Assembly (NCBI GenBank): GCA_012514965.1
Contig: JAAYZH010000041.1
Span: 1-7,409 of the forward strand
Direction: 5' to 3'
Length of the DNA stretch: 7,409 nucleotides
From: Clostridiaceae bacterium
Lineage (GTDB): Bacteria; Bacillota; Clostridia; Saccharofermentanales; Fastidiosipilaceae
Shown here: positions 1 through 5,838 of the stretch, in pieces
Numbering within the stretch: position 1 is the stretch's first letter
Layout: each line of letters begins with the position of its first letter
Notes under the pieces: model-generated
The model's database searches: none
Seen by the model: only the letters and a program-made list of their open reading frames with translations
Told to the model about the DNA's origin: nothing
Translations under genes and position numbers: made by a program

Positions 1-62
1 GATCTGGACAAAATTTGCGAAAGTGTGTGCTCGGGGCTTGGAATATCGAAAATTTTGGCCAT
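1..62 (-). CDS. Possible N-terminal fragment of a minus-strand gene running off the left edge
   Basis: Reading the minus strand from an ATG at 62-60 gives an open frame to the window edge that begins MAKIFDIPSPEHTLSQILSR. It looks like a plausible cytoplasmic N-terminus, but only 20 complete codons are visible and I recognise no family. No classical AGGAGG lies upstream. The bases before the ATG are the G-rich 9-bp repeat (GGTGGGTGCG next to the start), which could only be a poor ribosome binding site. The frame lies beyond the terminator of the main cluster, so it would be a separate transcription unit. It may be a chance open frame; sequence to the left of the window would decide. Confidence 0.3.
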   Translation of the reverse strand, partial: MAKIFDIPSPEHTLSQILSR

Positions 63-63
63 C

Positions 64-98
64 GCACCCACCGCGCCCACCGCACCCACCGCACCCCC
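64..98. repeat. 9-bp tandem repeat, C-rich on plus strand, G-rich (G-quadruplex-like) on minus strand
   Basis: Three units lie head to tail: GCACCCACC (64-72), GCGCCCACC (73-81) and GCACCCACC (82-90), followed by a partial unit GCACCC (91-96) that runs into further C. On the minus strand this gives four runs of at least three G separated by six-base spacers (TGCGGT or CGCGGT), which fits the usual G3+ N1-7 quadruplex pattern. Just beside it a heptamer CCGAACC occurs twice (97-103 and 108-114) with an 11-bp period. The array sits between the cluster terminator and a possible minus-strand ATG at 62. Its role is unknown. Confidence 0.8.
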
Positions 99-157
99 GA
101 ACCTGCTCCGAACCACGTGCCCGCAGGCCCAGCAGCTTGTCTTCCACTAGCAAGCAG

Positions 158-194
158 AATCAACAAAGGAGCCGCCTCATTTTGAGACAGCCCC
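158..194 (-). terminator. Rho-independent terminator of the minus-strand sugar cluster
   Basis: About 60 bases after the stop of the oxidoreductase gene, the minus-strand RNA can form a 12-bp stem (183-194 with 168-179) closed by a three-base AAA loop (180-182). All twelve positions pair, three of them as G-U wobbles, and the base of the stem is GC-rich (GGGG against CUCC). The stem is followed at once by UUUGUUGAUU (167-158). Stem, short loop and U-rich tail in the right order make this a convincing intrinsic terminator for transcription running toward lower coordinates. In the opposite direction the wobble pairs become mismatches, so it should act mainly on the minus strand. Confidence 0.7.
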
Positions 195-216
195 AATATT
201 CATTGCGACTAATTAT

Positions 217-244
217 CTGCGCAACTGTCAGTTTCGCTGCGCAA
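217..244. repeat. Direct repeat CTGCGCAA flanking a short palindrome
   Basis: The octamer CTGCGCAA occurs at 217-224 and 237-244, exactly 20 bp apart (about two helical turns). Each copy contains the self-complementary TGCGCA. Between them, AACTGTCAGTT (223-233) is an 11-bp perfect palindrome. The element lies in the 3' trailer between the oxidoreductase stop codon and the terminator hairpin. It could form a small RNA hairpin or be a protein site; no function is known to me. Confidence 0.45.
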
Positions 245-253
245 GCCTGAAAC

Positions 254-1342
254 CTAGTCGAAATAGACTGGCTTGCGGATAGCCGCGGATTCGTAGATCG
301 CCTCGAGGATACGCGTCACCGTATAAGCCTGCTGCGGCGTGACAAGCGGCGCTGTGCCGTTCTCAATCGCCTCATAGAAACAGCGGCATTCACGGTCAGA
401 CGGTTTTTCCTCGTTGCCGCCTTCGAAGAAGTCGACACCGCCGGCCTTGAGGTCCGGCTTCCAGGTATACATGCGGCCATTCTTCTCGCCGTTGATCCGC
501 AGGCCATCACTCATATCCGCTCCGGCCTCCGTACCCGCCAGAATGGATGCGGCTTCCTGATAATCCGCGAGGTTGATCGCCCAGCTGGATTCCAAGCTGA
601 TAGTCGCGCCGTTCTTCATGGTGATGAAGCCAAAGCAAGAGTCTTCGACAGTGAACTTCTTGGGATCCCAGGGGCCGAAACTATTTGCCGAATTCTCACG
701 ATCGCCCAGCTTGCGGTAGGAGTTGCCGACCACGTAGTCGACATCGTAGTTGTCCATCAGCCACAGAGTGAGGTCGAGGGCGTGGGTGCCGATGTCGATC
801 AGGGGGCCTCCGCCTTGGGCTTCAGCGTCCAGAAAAACGCCCCAGGTCGGCACGGCGCGGCGGCGCAGGGCCAGGGCTCTGGCGTAGTAGATTTCACCGA
901 GCTCCCCAGTTTCGATCAGCTCTTTGAGGTAGAGTGAATCGGGACGGTGACGGTTATTGTAGCCCACGCTGAGGATTTTGCCCGAGCGCTCAGCTGCATC
1001 CAGCATGCGTTTGGCGTCCTCCGCCGTCTTGGCCATCGGCTTTTCGCAGAGCACGTGCTTACCGCCGTCCAGAGCCGCGATACTGACTTCCGCATGCTCA
1101 CGGTTCGGGGTCAGGACATGTACGACGTCTACTTCAGGGTCATTCGCCACATCACGATAGTCGAGGGTGACTTTGGCCCGCGGCGAGCCATACTCCTCTG
1201 CGGCTTTCTGCGCACGCGCAGGAATCAAGTCGCAGAACCACACGAGTTCTACGTTTTTCTGTTTGGCCAGGGCCGGGAGATGCTTGCCTGTAGCAATACC
1301 GCCGCAGCCGACAATGCCGACCTTGTAAATCTTATCTGCCAT
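254..1342 (-). CDS. Gfo/Idh/MocA family NAD(P)-dependent sugar oxidoreductase
   Basis: This 362-residue protein is of normal length for the family, which oxidises or reduces hydroxyls of sugars, inositols or their derivatives using NAD(P). Residues 6-17 form the Rossmann start with GCGGIA (12-17). The cofactor/substrate motif EKP is at 100-102. The GGGPLIDIGTHALD segment (177-190) carries His187, which matches the catalytic histidine of the family. The C-terminal half is the usual alpha/beta substrate domain. No signal peptide is visible, so it should be cytoplasmic. The start is ATG, with an AGGAG binding site (1353-1357) that overlaps the TAG stop of the gene before it. That 13-base gap points to translational coupling. 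It is the last gene of the cluster. Substrate specificity within this broad family cannot be read; neighbours suggest a sugar or keto-sugar. Confidence 0.93.
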   Translation of the reverse strand: MADKIYKVGIVGCGGIATGKHLPALAKQKNVELVWFCDLIPARAQKAAEEYGSPRAKVTLDYRDVANDPEVDVVHVLTPNREHAEVSIAALDGGKHVLCEKPMAKTAEDAKRMLDAAERSGKILSVGYNNRHRPDSLYLKELIETGELGEIYYARALALRRRAVPTWGVFLDAEAQGGGPLIDIGTHALDLTLWLMDNYDVDYVVGNSYRKLGDRENSANSFGPWDPKKFTVEDSCFGFITMKNGATISLESSWAINLADYQEAASILAGTEAGADMSDGLRINGEKNGRMYTWKPDLKAGGVDFFEGGNEEKPSDRECRCFYEAIENGTAPLVTPQQAYTVTRILEAIYESAAIRKPVYFD

Positions 1343-1350
1343 ATTTCAAG

Positions 1351-1358
1351 CTCTCCTA
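1351..1358 (-). promoter_or_regulatory. Ribosome binding site fused with the upstream stop codon
   Basis: The minus-strand bases TAGGAGAG combine the TAG stop of the sugar isomerase/epimerase gene (1358-1356) with the AGGAG Shine-Dalgarno of the oxidoreductase gene. They end 8 bases before its ATG. Ribosomes finishing the first gene are placed directly at the start of the second, which supports coupled translation. Confidence 0.75.
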
Positions 1359-2270
1359 CTTCACAAAGTCCTGCAGATATTCGAGCCCGAGCAGCAGACC
1401 TTCGTAGATCTTCTCCTCGCTCTCCTCATAGAGCGGATCCTCATGCTCAATACTGACGACGCCGTCATAGCCGATGGCCTCGAGCTCTTGGACCATGCCC
1501 TTAAGGTCGACCTGACCGCTGCCGGGCATACGGAAACGCCACCAGCCTTCCTTGCGCAGCTGGGTGTTGTAAACGCCGTAGTAGTGCAGCTCATCCTCGA
1601 AGATCTCGGCATCCTTGGCATGCACGTGGAAGATGCGGTCCTTGTACTGTTTGACCAGAGGCAGGTAATCGATCAGCATGTGGAAGAGGTGCGACGGGTC
1701 GAAGTTCAGGCCAAAGTTGCTGTTCGGAACGCGGCGGAACAGCTCATCCCAGAGTTCGGGTGTAAACGAGATGGTACCAGGTTCGCCCGCGCGCTGCCAG
1801 CCGATCATGGGGCAGTTCTCAATGATGATCTTAATGCCGCGCTCTTCCGCGTAGCCCACGATCTTCGTGAAGACTTCTTCGAACTCATCCATATTGTCAG
1901 CAATTGACTTATCGATGTTGCGCCCGATGAAGGTACCGACCATGTCGACTCCGAGCAGGGCTGCCGCGTCAATGACCTTATAGGTGTGGGCGTTGATCGC
2001 CGCGCGTTGGACCGGATCATGGTGCAAATTGTTGTCGTAGTAGGCCAAAGAGCTGATCTTGAGGCCGGCTTCGGCAAAAGCTTTGTTCACTTCCGCGGCG
2101 TCATCAGCCGTGAAATTCTTCACGTCGAGATCAGCAGCGGCGTAGTCGCGGGTATTGCTGCGCGGCCAGCAGGCAAGCTCCAGGGCTTTGAAACCATTGT
2201 CCTTCGCAAAAGCGATCTTCTTCTCCAGGCTGACTCCTGGCAGACAAGCGGTAAGAAATCCAATGTACAT
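1356..2270 (-). CDS. Sugar phosphate isomerase/epimerase-family TIM-barrel enzyme (xylose isomerase-like)
   Basis: This 304-residue protein has the xylose isomerase-like TIM-barrel pattern (AP endonuclease family 2 fold). The family includes sugar epimerases, keto-inositol dehydratases and keto-glycoside lyases. The expected divalent-metal ligands appear in order at barrel strand ends: Glu151 (IIIENC), Asp191 with His194 (NFDPSHL), His217 (HVHAKD) and Glu275 (SIEHED). An intact metal site argues for an active enzyme. There is no signal peptide. The ATG is preceded by AAAGG (2279-2283) at 8 bases. It is immediately followed by, and probably translationally coupled to, the oxidoreductase gene, so the two likely act on successive intermediates. 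It is clearly different in sequence from the other TIM-barrel gene of the cluster (3177-2407), so the pair is not a recent duplication. The exact reaction is not determinable from sequence alone. Confidence 0.9.
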   Translation of the reverse strand: MYIGFLTACLPGVSLEKKIAFAKDNGFKALELACWPRSNTRDYAAADLDVKNFTADDAAEVNKAFAEAGLKISSLAYYDNNLHHDPVQRAAINAHTYKVIDAAALLGVDMVGTFIGRNIDKSIADNMDEFEEVFTKIVGYAEERGIKIIIENCPMIGWQRAGEPGTISFTPELWDELFRRVPNSNFGLNFDPSHLFHMLIDYLPLVKQYKDRIFHVHAKDAEIFEDELHYYGVYNTQLRKEGWWRFRMPGSGQVDLKGMVQELEAIGYDGVVSIEHEDPLYEESEEKIYEGLLLGLEYLQDFVK

Positions 2271-2352
2271 TGTTGTATCCTTTCTGATTTTGGCCTGCGC
2301 CGCCGCTTCGATGCGCGAGCGGGCTCTAGGCAGTATTTGAGTATCTTATGTC

Positions 2353-2358
2353 ATTATA
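2353..2358 (-). promoter_or_regulatory. Perfect -10 hexamer, candidate internal promoter for the last two genes
   Basis: The 136-base gap between the two TIM-barrel genes holds a perfect TATAAT on the minus strand, about 83 bases upstream of the ATG at 2270. No good TTGACA lies 16-18 bases upstream, so the promoter would be weak or activator-dependent. The 5' leader downstream of it contains a short GC-rich hairpin (CCGCT at 2303-2307 with AGCGG at 2318-2322) before the ribosome binding site. The gap and the -10 together suggest that the last two genes can be transcribed separately. Confidence 0.4.
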
Positions 2359-2406
2359 ACGAAGTACGCACAAAATGCAGCGTGAATTTTCGATGTCCTT
2401 GTGTCC

Positions 2407-3177
2407 TCACACACCGGGCCAAATCTGACGAATGTGGTACACACTCTCGGCCAGCTGCGCATAAGGATCTGCCTGGAATGCCTCCTGCTCGACGATTACA
2501 CCGCGCTCAAGCGTGCCATTCTTCTGCATCACTTGAAGTATAGAGGCAAAGTCGATGATCCCTTCACCGACCATAGCGTCCAGCCCTTCACGACTGCCGG
2601 GAGCAAAGTCTTTGCCCAGCTCTTTGAAATGAATGGGGCCGGCCTGCTGACCCAGCTTGTCGATGTAAGCCACCGGATCTACGCCGGCATAACGCACCCA
2701 GCAAGTGTCGATCTCCGCTACCATATCCTCGTGGCCAAAACCCTCGAGCAGGTAATCTTCCAGATATTTGCCATCCACCTCGACAAATTCGTGGGCATGA
2801 TTGTGGTAGCCGACCTTGATGCCAAAGGGCGCCAACTGCTCGTGAAGATGGCTCAGGACCTCTGCGATCTCGCGCGCCTCCTCAGCCGTCGCCGGCTTCG
2901 TGAAAGGGCAAATCACGTAGGAAAGTCCGAGCGCCTTACTATAGGCTATGACCTCTTCAGGCTTCGACTCGATCAGCTCGTAGGCCACATGCGAAGAATA
3001 CGGCTCAAGTCCGATCTCATCCACGAGTGCTTTCAGCTCCTCAGCCGGCAGGCCATAGTAGCCGGCAAACTCCACCGCTGTAAAACCGCAGGCTTTGACT
3101 TTGCGCAGCATACCTTCAACGTCCTCCCCTACATAGTCACGCAGCGAGTACAGTTGCAGTCCGATTCTTTGTGTCAT
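2407..3177 (-). CDS. Sugar phosphate isomerase/epimerase-family TIM-barrel enzyme (IolE/hydroxypyruvate isomerase-like)
   Basis: This 256-residue protein begins MTQRIGLQLYSLRDYV, a start typical of the xylose isomerase-like TIM-barrel family that includes inosose dehydratases and sugar epimerases. Visible active-site elements are GYHNHAHEF (123-131, His125 and His127), Asp157 (AEIDTCW), His183 (PIHFKELGK) and Glu230 (IVEQE). These fit the metal-binding Asp/His/Glu set. The frame stays open to an ATG at 3246. I chose 3177 because it has a perfect AAGGAGG (3184-3190) six bases upstream and because the extra 23 residues do not look like the family. There is no signal peptide. It is the first gene after the 513-base gap, and a cre-like box lies about 40 bases before its start. 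The substrate is unknown; a keto-sugar or inositol-like compound is plausible given the downstream oxidoreductase. Confidence 0.9.
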   Translation of the reverse strand: MTQRIGLQLYSLRDYVGEDVEGMLRKVKACGFTAVEFAGYYGLPAEELKALVDEIGLEPYSSHVAYELIESKPEEVIAYSKALGLSYVICPFTKPATAEEAREIAEVLSHLHEQLAPFGIKVGYHNHAHEFVEVDGKYLEDYLLEGFGHEDMVAEIDTCWVRYAGVDPVAYIDKLGQQAGPIHFKELGKDFAPGSREGLDAMVGEGIIDFASILQVMQKNGTLERGVIVEQEAFQADPYAQLAESVYHIRQIWPGV

Positions 3178-3183
3178 GGTGTT

Positions 3184-3190
3184 CCTCCTT
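3184..3190 (-). promoter_or_regulatory. Consensus ribosome binding site AAGGAGG that decides the start
   Basis: The minus strand reads AAGGAGG, then six bases, then ATG at 3177. This is a full match to the anti-Shine-Dalgarno sequence. It places the start of the TIM-barrel gene at 3177 rather than at the in-frame ATG at 3246, which would read through this site. Confidence 0.85.
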
Positions 3191-3215
3191 GATTTCTCTG
3201 ATCCAGAGCCCTGAA

Positions 3216-3229
3216 TGTACACGCTTTCA
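3216..3229 (-). promoter_or_regulatory. Catabolite-responsive element (cre)-like box
   Basis: On the minus strand the bases TGAAAGCGTGTACA match the CcpA-binding consensus TGWAANCGNTNWCA at every position except the tenth (G instead of T). The box is 38-51 bases upstream of the ATG at 3177. A CcpA-type repressor could there block initiation or elongation into the second half of the cluster when glucose is present. This is meaningful only if the organism is a Bacillota member with CcpA, which is itself inferred. It overlaps an imperfect palindrome (3222-3239). Confidence 0.42.
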
Positions 3230-3239
3230 GCTTCAAGCG
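3222..3239. repeat. 18-bp imperfect palindrome, operator candidate
   Basis: CGCTT (3222-3226) and AAGCG (3235-3239) are perfect inverted arms around a central AGCT (3229-3232). Only the TC dinucleotides between arm and centre fail to match. The symmetry fits a dimeric repressor site 45-62 bases before the ATG at 3177. It shares eight bases with the cre-like box, so either one or a chance overlap may be real. Confidence 0.3.
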
Positions 3240-3690
3240 CTGACATACATAAGGGGCTTACACTCCCTCAAGACCCATAAAGTATCAATTCCATCGTAAC
3301 AAAGTGAGCCGGATAAGATAGGAACATATTGGTTTCGGAGGACGGATATTTTGAAGCAGCGAATAACGTAAGCCGCAGGAGGTCACTCGATCCAATTGCC
3401 AGTGCACATACGTAAATTACTCCAAGTCCACTCAATCTAGGTCGCCCGCAGCCCTTAGCTATTGCCATAACGGCCTATCTTACAAAGCCAATTTTGGCCA
3501 CTCGGCCGCCGGTTTTATGACAAAAACCACTGTAATCGGACCCTTGTCATTCAATATAGTCCATAATTAATTGATAAAGTCATCATTTATAGTAATTAGT
3601 GAACCAATTTTTACCGCCCATCTCGGATTACATAGCTTTTTGTCGCAGACAGGCATCCCACTTACCGCAGCCTACCCAGACCTGCATCGC

Positions 3691-5748
3691 CTACTCTCCC
3701 CACACAGCCACGCCAAAGGCCGGCAGCTCAGCCTCCGCCTCTACCGTGGTGCCGTTTAGCAAATCCTCGAAACGCAACCCTTCAGGCAGCATGAGTCGCT
3801 GTGTCGCTCCTGTAAAATTCATCACAAACAAGAAGCTCTTCTCCCCGTCTGTACGGCGCTGCGCCGTCACTCCCTCGGGCAAGCGGAAGGGGGCGTTTTT
3901 GGCCAACATCAGCCGATCGGCCAGGTATCCATAGAAGTCACTGTGGAAGGCGTCCTCTATCCGGCTGGCCAGGTAATACGCCTCACCTTGTCCGAATGGA
4001 TGCACCGTCACTGCCGGCCGGCCTTCGTAGAAGTCCTGCCCGTAGACAGCCAAAGCCTCCGCCCCTTCGAGGTGAATCAAGTCACAAAGCACACTAGACT
4101 CGTACGATTCCTGCGTCGCCCAGCCTGCAGTGGCTAGGACAGAATTGTGCTCGCCGTCCAGCAATGCGTCGACCTCCTCGGACCACAGCCCCAGCACGCG
4201 ACGCAAAGGCCCCGGGAAACCGCCTAAAAAGCAGAGATCATTCTCGTCCACGATCCCTGACCAGTAGGTGGCTACGAAGGTGCCGCCGCTCTTAACGAAG
4301 GCTTCAATCATCTCACCCACACCCGGATACACCAGGTAGAGCATGGGGGCAATCACCAGCTTATAGCGCGACAGATCCTGGTGCATGTCGAGGATATCGA
4401 CAGAGATTCCGGCGTTCCAGAAACTTTTGTAATGACTCATTACGGCGCCGACGTAGTCCAGACCGATGTTGCGCGGGCCCTGAGCGTCTTCCAGTGCCCA
4501 GCGATTCTCCCAGTCGAAGATAATCGCTACTTCCGCCGGAGTCGTGGTACCTACGACCTCATCGAGACGAGCCAGGCTGCCGCCCAGTTCAGCTACATCG
4601 CGGAAGACACGTGTGTGCTCGTGGCCGCTGTGAGACACGACAGCGCCGTGGAATTTCTCAGACGAGCCCCGGCTCTGGCGCCACTGGAAATACTGCACCG
4701 AATCCGACCCGTGGGCAACCGCCTGCAGCGAGGACAGGCGGTGCATACCGGGCTTCTTGAGCTTGGACACAGCCTGCCAATTGGTCATGCTGGGGGTGGA
4801 TTCCATCAAGAGGAAGGGCTTGCCGCCTTTGAGGCTGCGATTGAGGTCGTGGACGAAGCCCACCTCCATACCGAGCTGGGTCTCGCTCTTGTCGCAATGC
4901 CACTGGGGATAATTGTCCCAGGAGACTACATCGATATGCGGGGCGAATTTCCAGTAATTCAGCCCGGGGTAGGTGCCCATAAGATTCGTAGTAATTGGTA
5001 TATCAGGGGTGATCACGCGCAAGGGCGCGGCTTCCGCCAGCATGAAGTCGACTGTCTGATCGGTGACGAAGCGTTTCCAGTCCAGATTCAGACTGTGCGT
5101 GAGGCGCTCGCCGTGTGGGGCCGGTGACTCAATCTGCGACCAATCCGAATATGTGTGACTCCAGAATGTGGTCCACCAGGCCTTGTTCAAGCGGTCGAGG
5201 CTGTTGTCGTACTTCTGCTTGAGCCAGCCGCGAAAGGCGTCCTGGCAGAGCTCGCAATGGCATTCGCCGCCGTACTCGTTCGACAGGTGCCACATGATCA
5301 GAGCAGGGTGGTCCTTGTAACGACTGGCCAAAATCGTGTTGAGCTCGGCTGTTTTGGCCCGATAAAGCGGTGAAGTATAGCAGTGATTGTGGCGCCCGCC
5401 AAAGAGGTTGCGCACCCGATTGTTCCCGACACGAAGGACTTCCGGGTACTTCTCGGCCAGCCAATGGGGACGTGCGCCGGAAGGGGTGCCGAAGATCACG
5501 TAGATCCCCCGGGCCGCAAGCTTATCCATAATCTCGTCAAGCCAGGTGAAATCGTACTCACCCTCAGCGGGCTCAAGCTGGGCCCAGGAGAACATGCCCA
5601 GCGTCATGCAGTTGCAGCCGGCGAGCTCCATCAACCGCAAGTCTTCTTCCCAGACTTCCGGGTGGTCGCGCCACTGCTCCGGATTGTAGTCCGCGCCGTG
5701 AATCAGGTGGGGCAGTTTGTCATTACTCGGGCCAAAAGAACGCTTCAT
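3691..5748 (-). CDS. GH42 beta-galactosidase
   Basis: This 685-residue protein has the full length of glycoside hydrolase family 42, retaining enzymes that remove terminal beta-galactose from oligosaccharides inside the cell. The N-terminal TIM barrel (about 1-380) starts with the family motif GADYNPEQW (18-26). It has Asn157-Glu158 in HLSNEYGG as acid/base and Glu316 in FLLMESTPS as nucleophile. Four cysteines, Cys123 and the CxCxxC cluster at 163, 165 and 168, match the structural zinc site of Thermus-type GH42. The trimerisation domain (about 390-610) and small C-terminal beta domain follow. No signal peptide is visible. I chose ATG 5748, with GGAG (5760-5763) upstream. The open frame also reaches a TTG at 5772, but that would put this binding site inside the gene. 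Galactan, galacto-oligosaccharides or arabinogalactan fragments are likelier natural substrates than lactose for the family. Confidence 0.96.
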   Translation of the reverse strand: MKRSFGPSNDKLPHLIHGADYNPEQWRDHPEVWEEDLRLMELAGCNCMTLGMFSWAQLEPAEGEYDFTWLDEIMDKLAARGIYVIFGTPSGARPHWLAEKYPEVLRVGNNRVRNLFGGRHNHCYTSPLYRAKTAELNTILASRYKDHPALIMWHLSNEYGGECHCELCQDAFRGWLKQKYDNSLDRLNKAWWTTFWSHTYSDWSQIESPAPHGERLTHSLNLDWKRFVTDQTVDFMLAEAAPLRVITPDIPITTNLMGTYPGLNYWKFAPHIDVVSWDNYPQWHCDKSETQLGMEVGFVHDLNRSLKGGKPFLLMESTPSMTNWQAVSKLKKPGMHRLSSLQAVAHGSDSVQYFQWRQSRGSSEKFHGAVVSHSGHEHTRVFRDVAELGGSLARLDEVVGTTTPAEVAIIFDWENRWALEDAQGPRNIGLDYVGAVMSHYKSFWNAGISVDILDMHQDLSRYKLVIAPMLYLVYPGVGEMIEAFVKSGGTFVATYWSGIVDENDLCFLGGFPGPLRRVLGLWSEEVDALLDGEHNSVLATAGWATQESYESSVLCDLIHLEGAEALAVYGQDFYEGRPAVTVHPFGQGEAYYLASRIEDAFHSDFYGYLADRLMLAKNAPFRLPEGVTAQRRTDGEKSFLFVMNFTGATQRLMLPEGLRFEDLLNGTTVEAEAELPAFGVAVWGE

Positions 5749-5795
5749 AAAACATCTCACTCCAAGTCTCAATAGTAGCTTTTACTCTAGAAGAC

Positions 5796-5817
5796 TTTGG
5801 CGAGCGTCGCAAGCAAA
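5796..5817 (-). repeat. Intercistronic hairpin between cupin and galactosidase genes
   Basis: The minus-strand RNA can pair UUUG (5817-5814) with CAAA (5799-5796) and GCGA (5810-5807) with UCGC (5803-5800). There is a three-base loop and a three-base bulge (5813-5811). It lies in the 90-base gap after the cupin stop, is followed by GUCUUCU rather than a U run, and is at best a leaky terminator or RNA-stability element. Confidence 0.35.
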
Positions 5818-5838
5818 TTCACAGATTGCGTTGCAGTA

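Larger units (their letters stand above)
3178..3690. other. 513-base gene-free stretch dividing the cluster
   Basis: Between the galactosidase stop and the next start there is no gene I can support. The middle (about 3540-3615) is markedly AT-rich compared with the genes around it. A weak promoter candidate there has TATATT as -10 (3553-3558, minus strand) and ATGACT as -35 (3578-3583), but the spacer is 19 bases. A six-base inverted repeat GGTTTT/AAAACC lies at about 3511-3528. The downstream end carries the cre-like box and the consensus ribosome binding site. A 66-codon minus frame (3468-3268) has no family resemblance and only a weak TAGG upstream, so I do not call it a gene. No clear U-tailed terminator follows the galactosidase. 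Confidence 0.6.

Noticed and set aside
1..4. GATC at the first position, suggesting a cloned restriction fragment
   Set aside because: A four-base site at one end is weak evidence, and the right edge has no matching site.
23..250. Plus-strand frame of 75 codons with a proline/histidine-rich stretch
   Set aside because: The proline-rich run is just translation of the 9-bp repeat, and the frame covers the minus-strand terminator. It has no ribosome binding site or family resemblance.
2401..3192. Long plus-strand frame opposite the 256-residue TIM-barrel gene (and similar ones at 947-1456, 1443-1907, 4381-5127, 5797-6459, 6372-6887)
   Set aside because: These are antisense shadows of GC-rich minus-strand genes whose proteins show intact family motifs. 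The antisense translations show none.
3268..3468. Minus-strand 66-codon frame in the long gap
   Set aside because: It has only a weak TAGG upstream and no recognisable domain, and it could be chance. It is described under the gap instead.
3660..3690. Terminator after the galactosidase stop
   Set aside because: Only an imperfect, bulged stem can be drawn downstream of the stop, and it is followed by CAAAAAG rather than T residues.
5749..5772. Upstream TTG start giving a 693-residue galactosidase
   Set aside because: The GGAG binding site lies inside this extension, and the ATG at 5748 gives a family-typical N-terminus.
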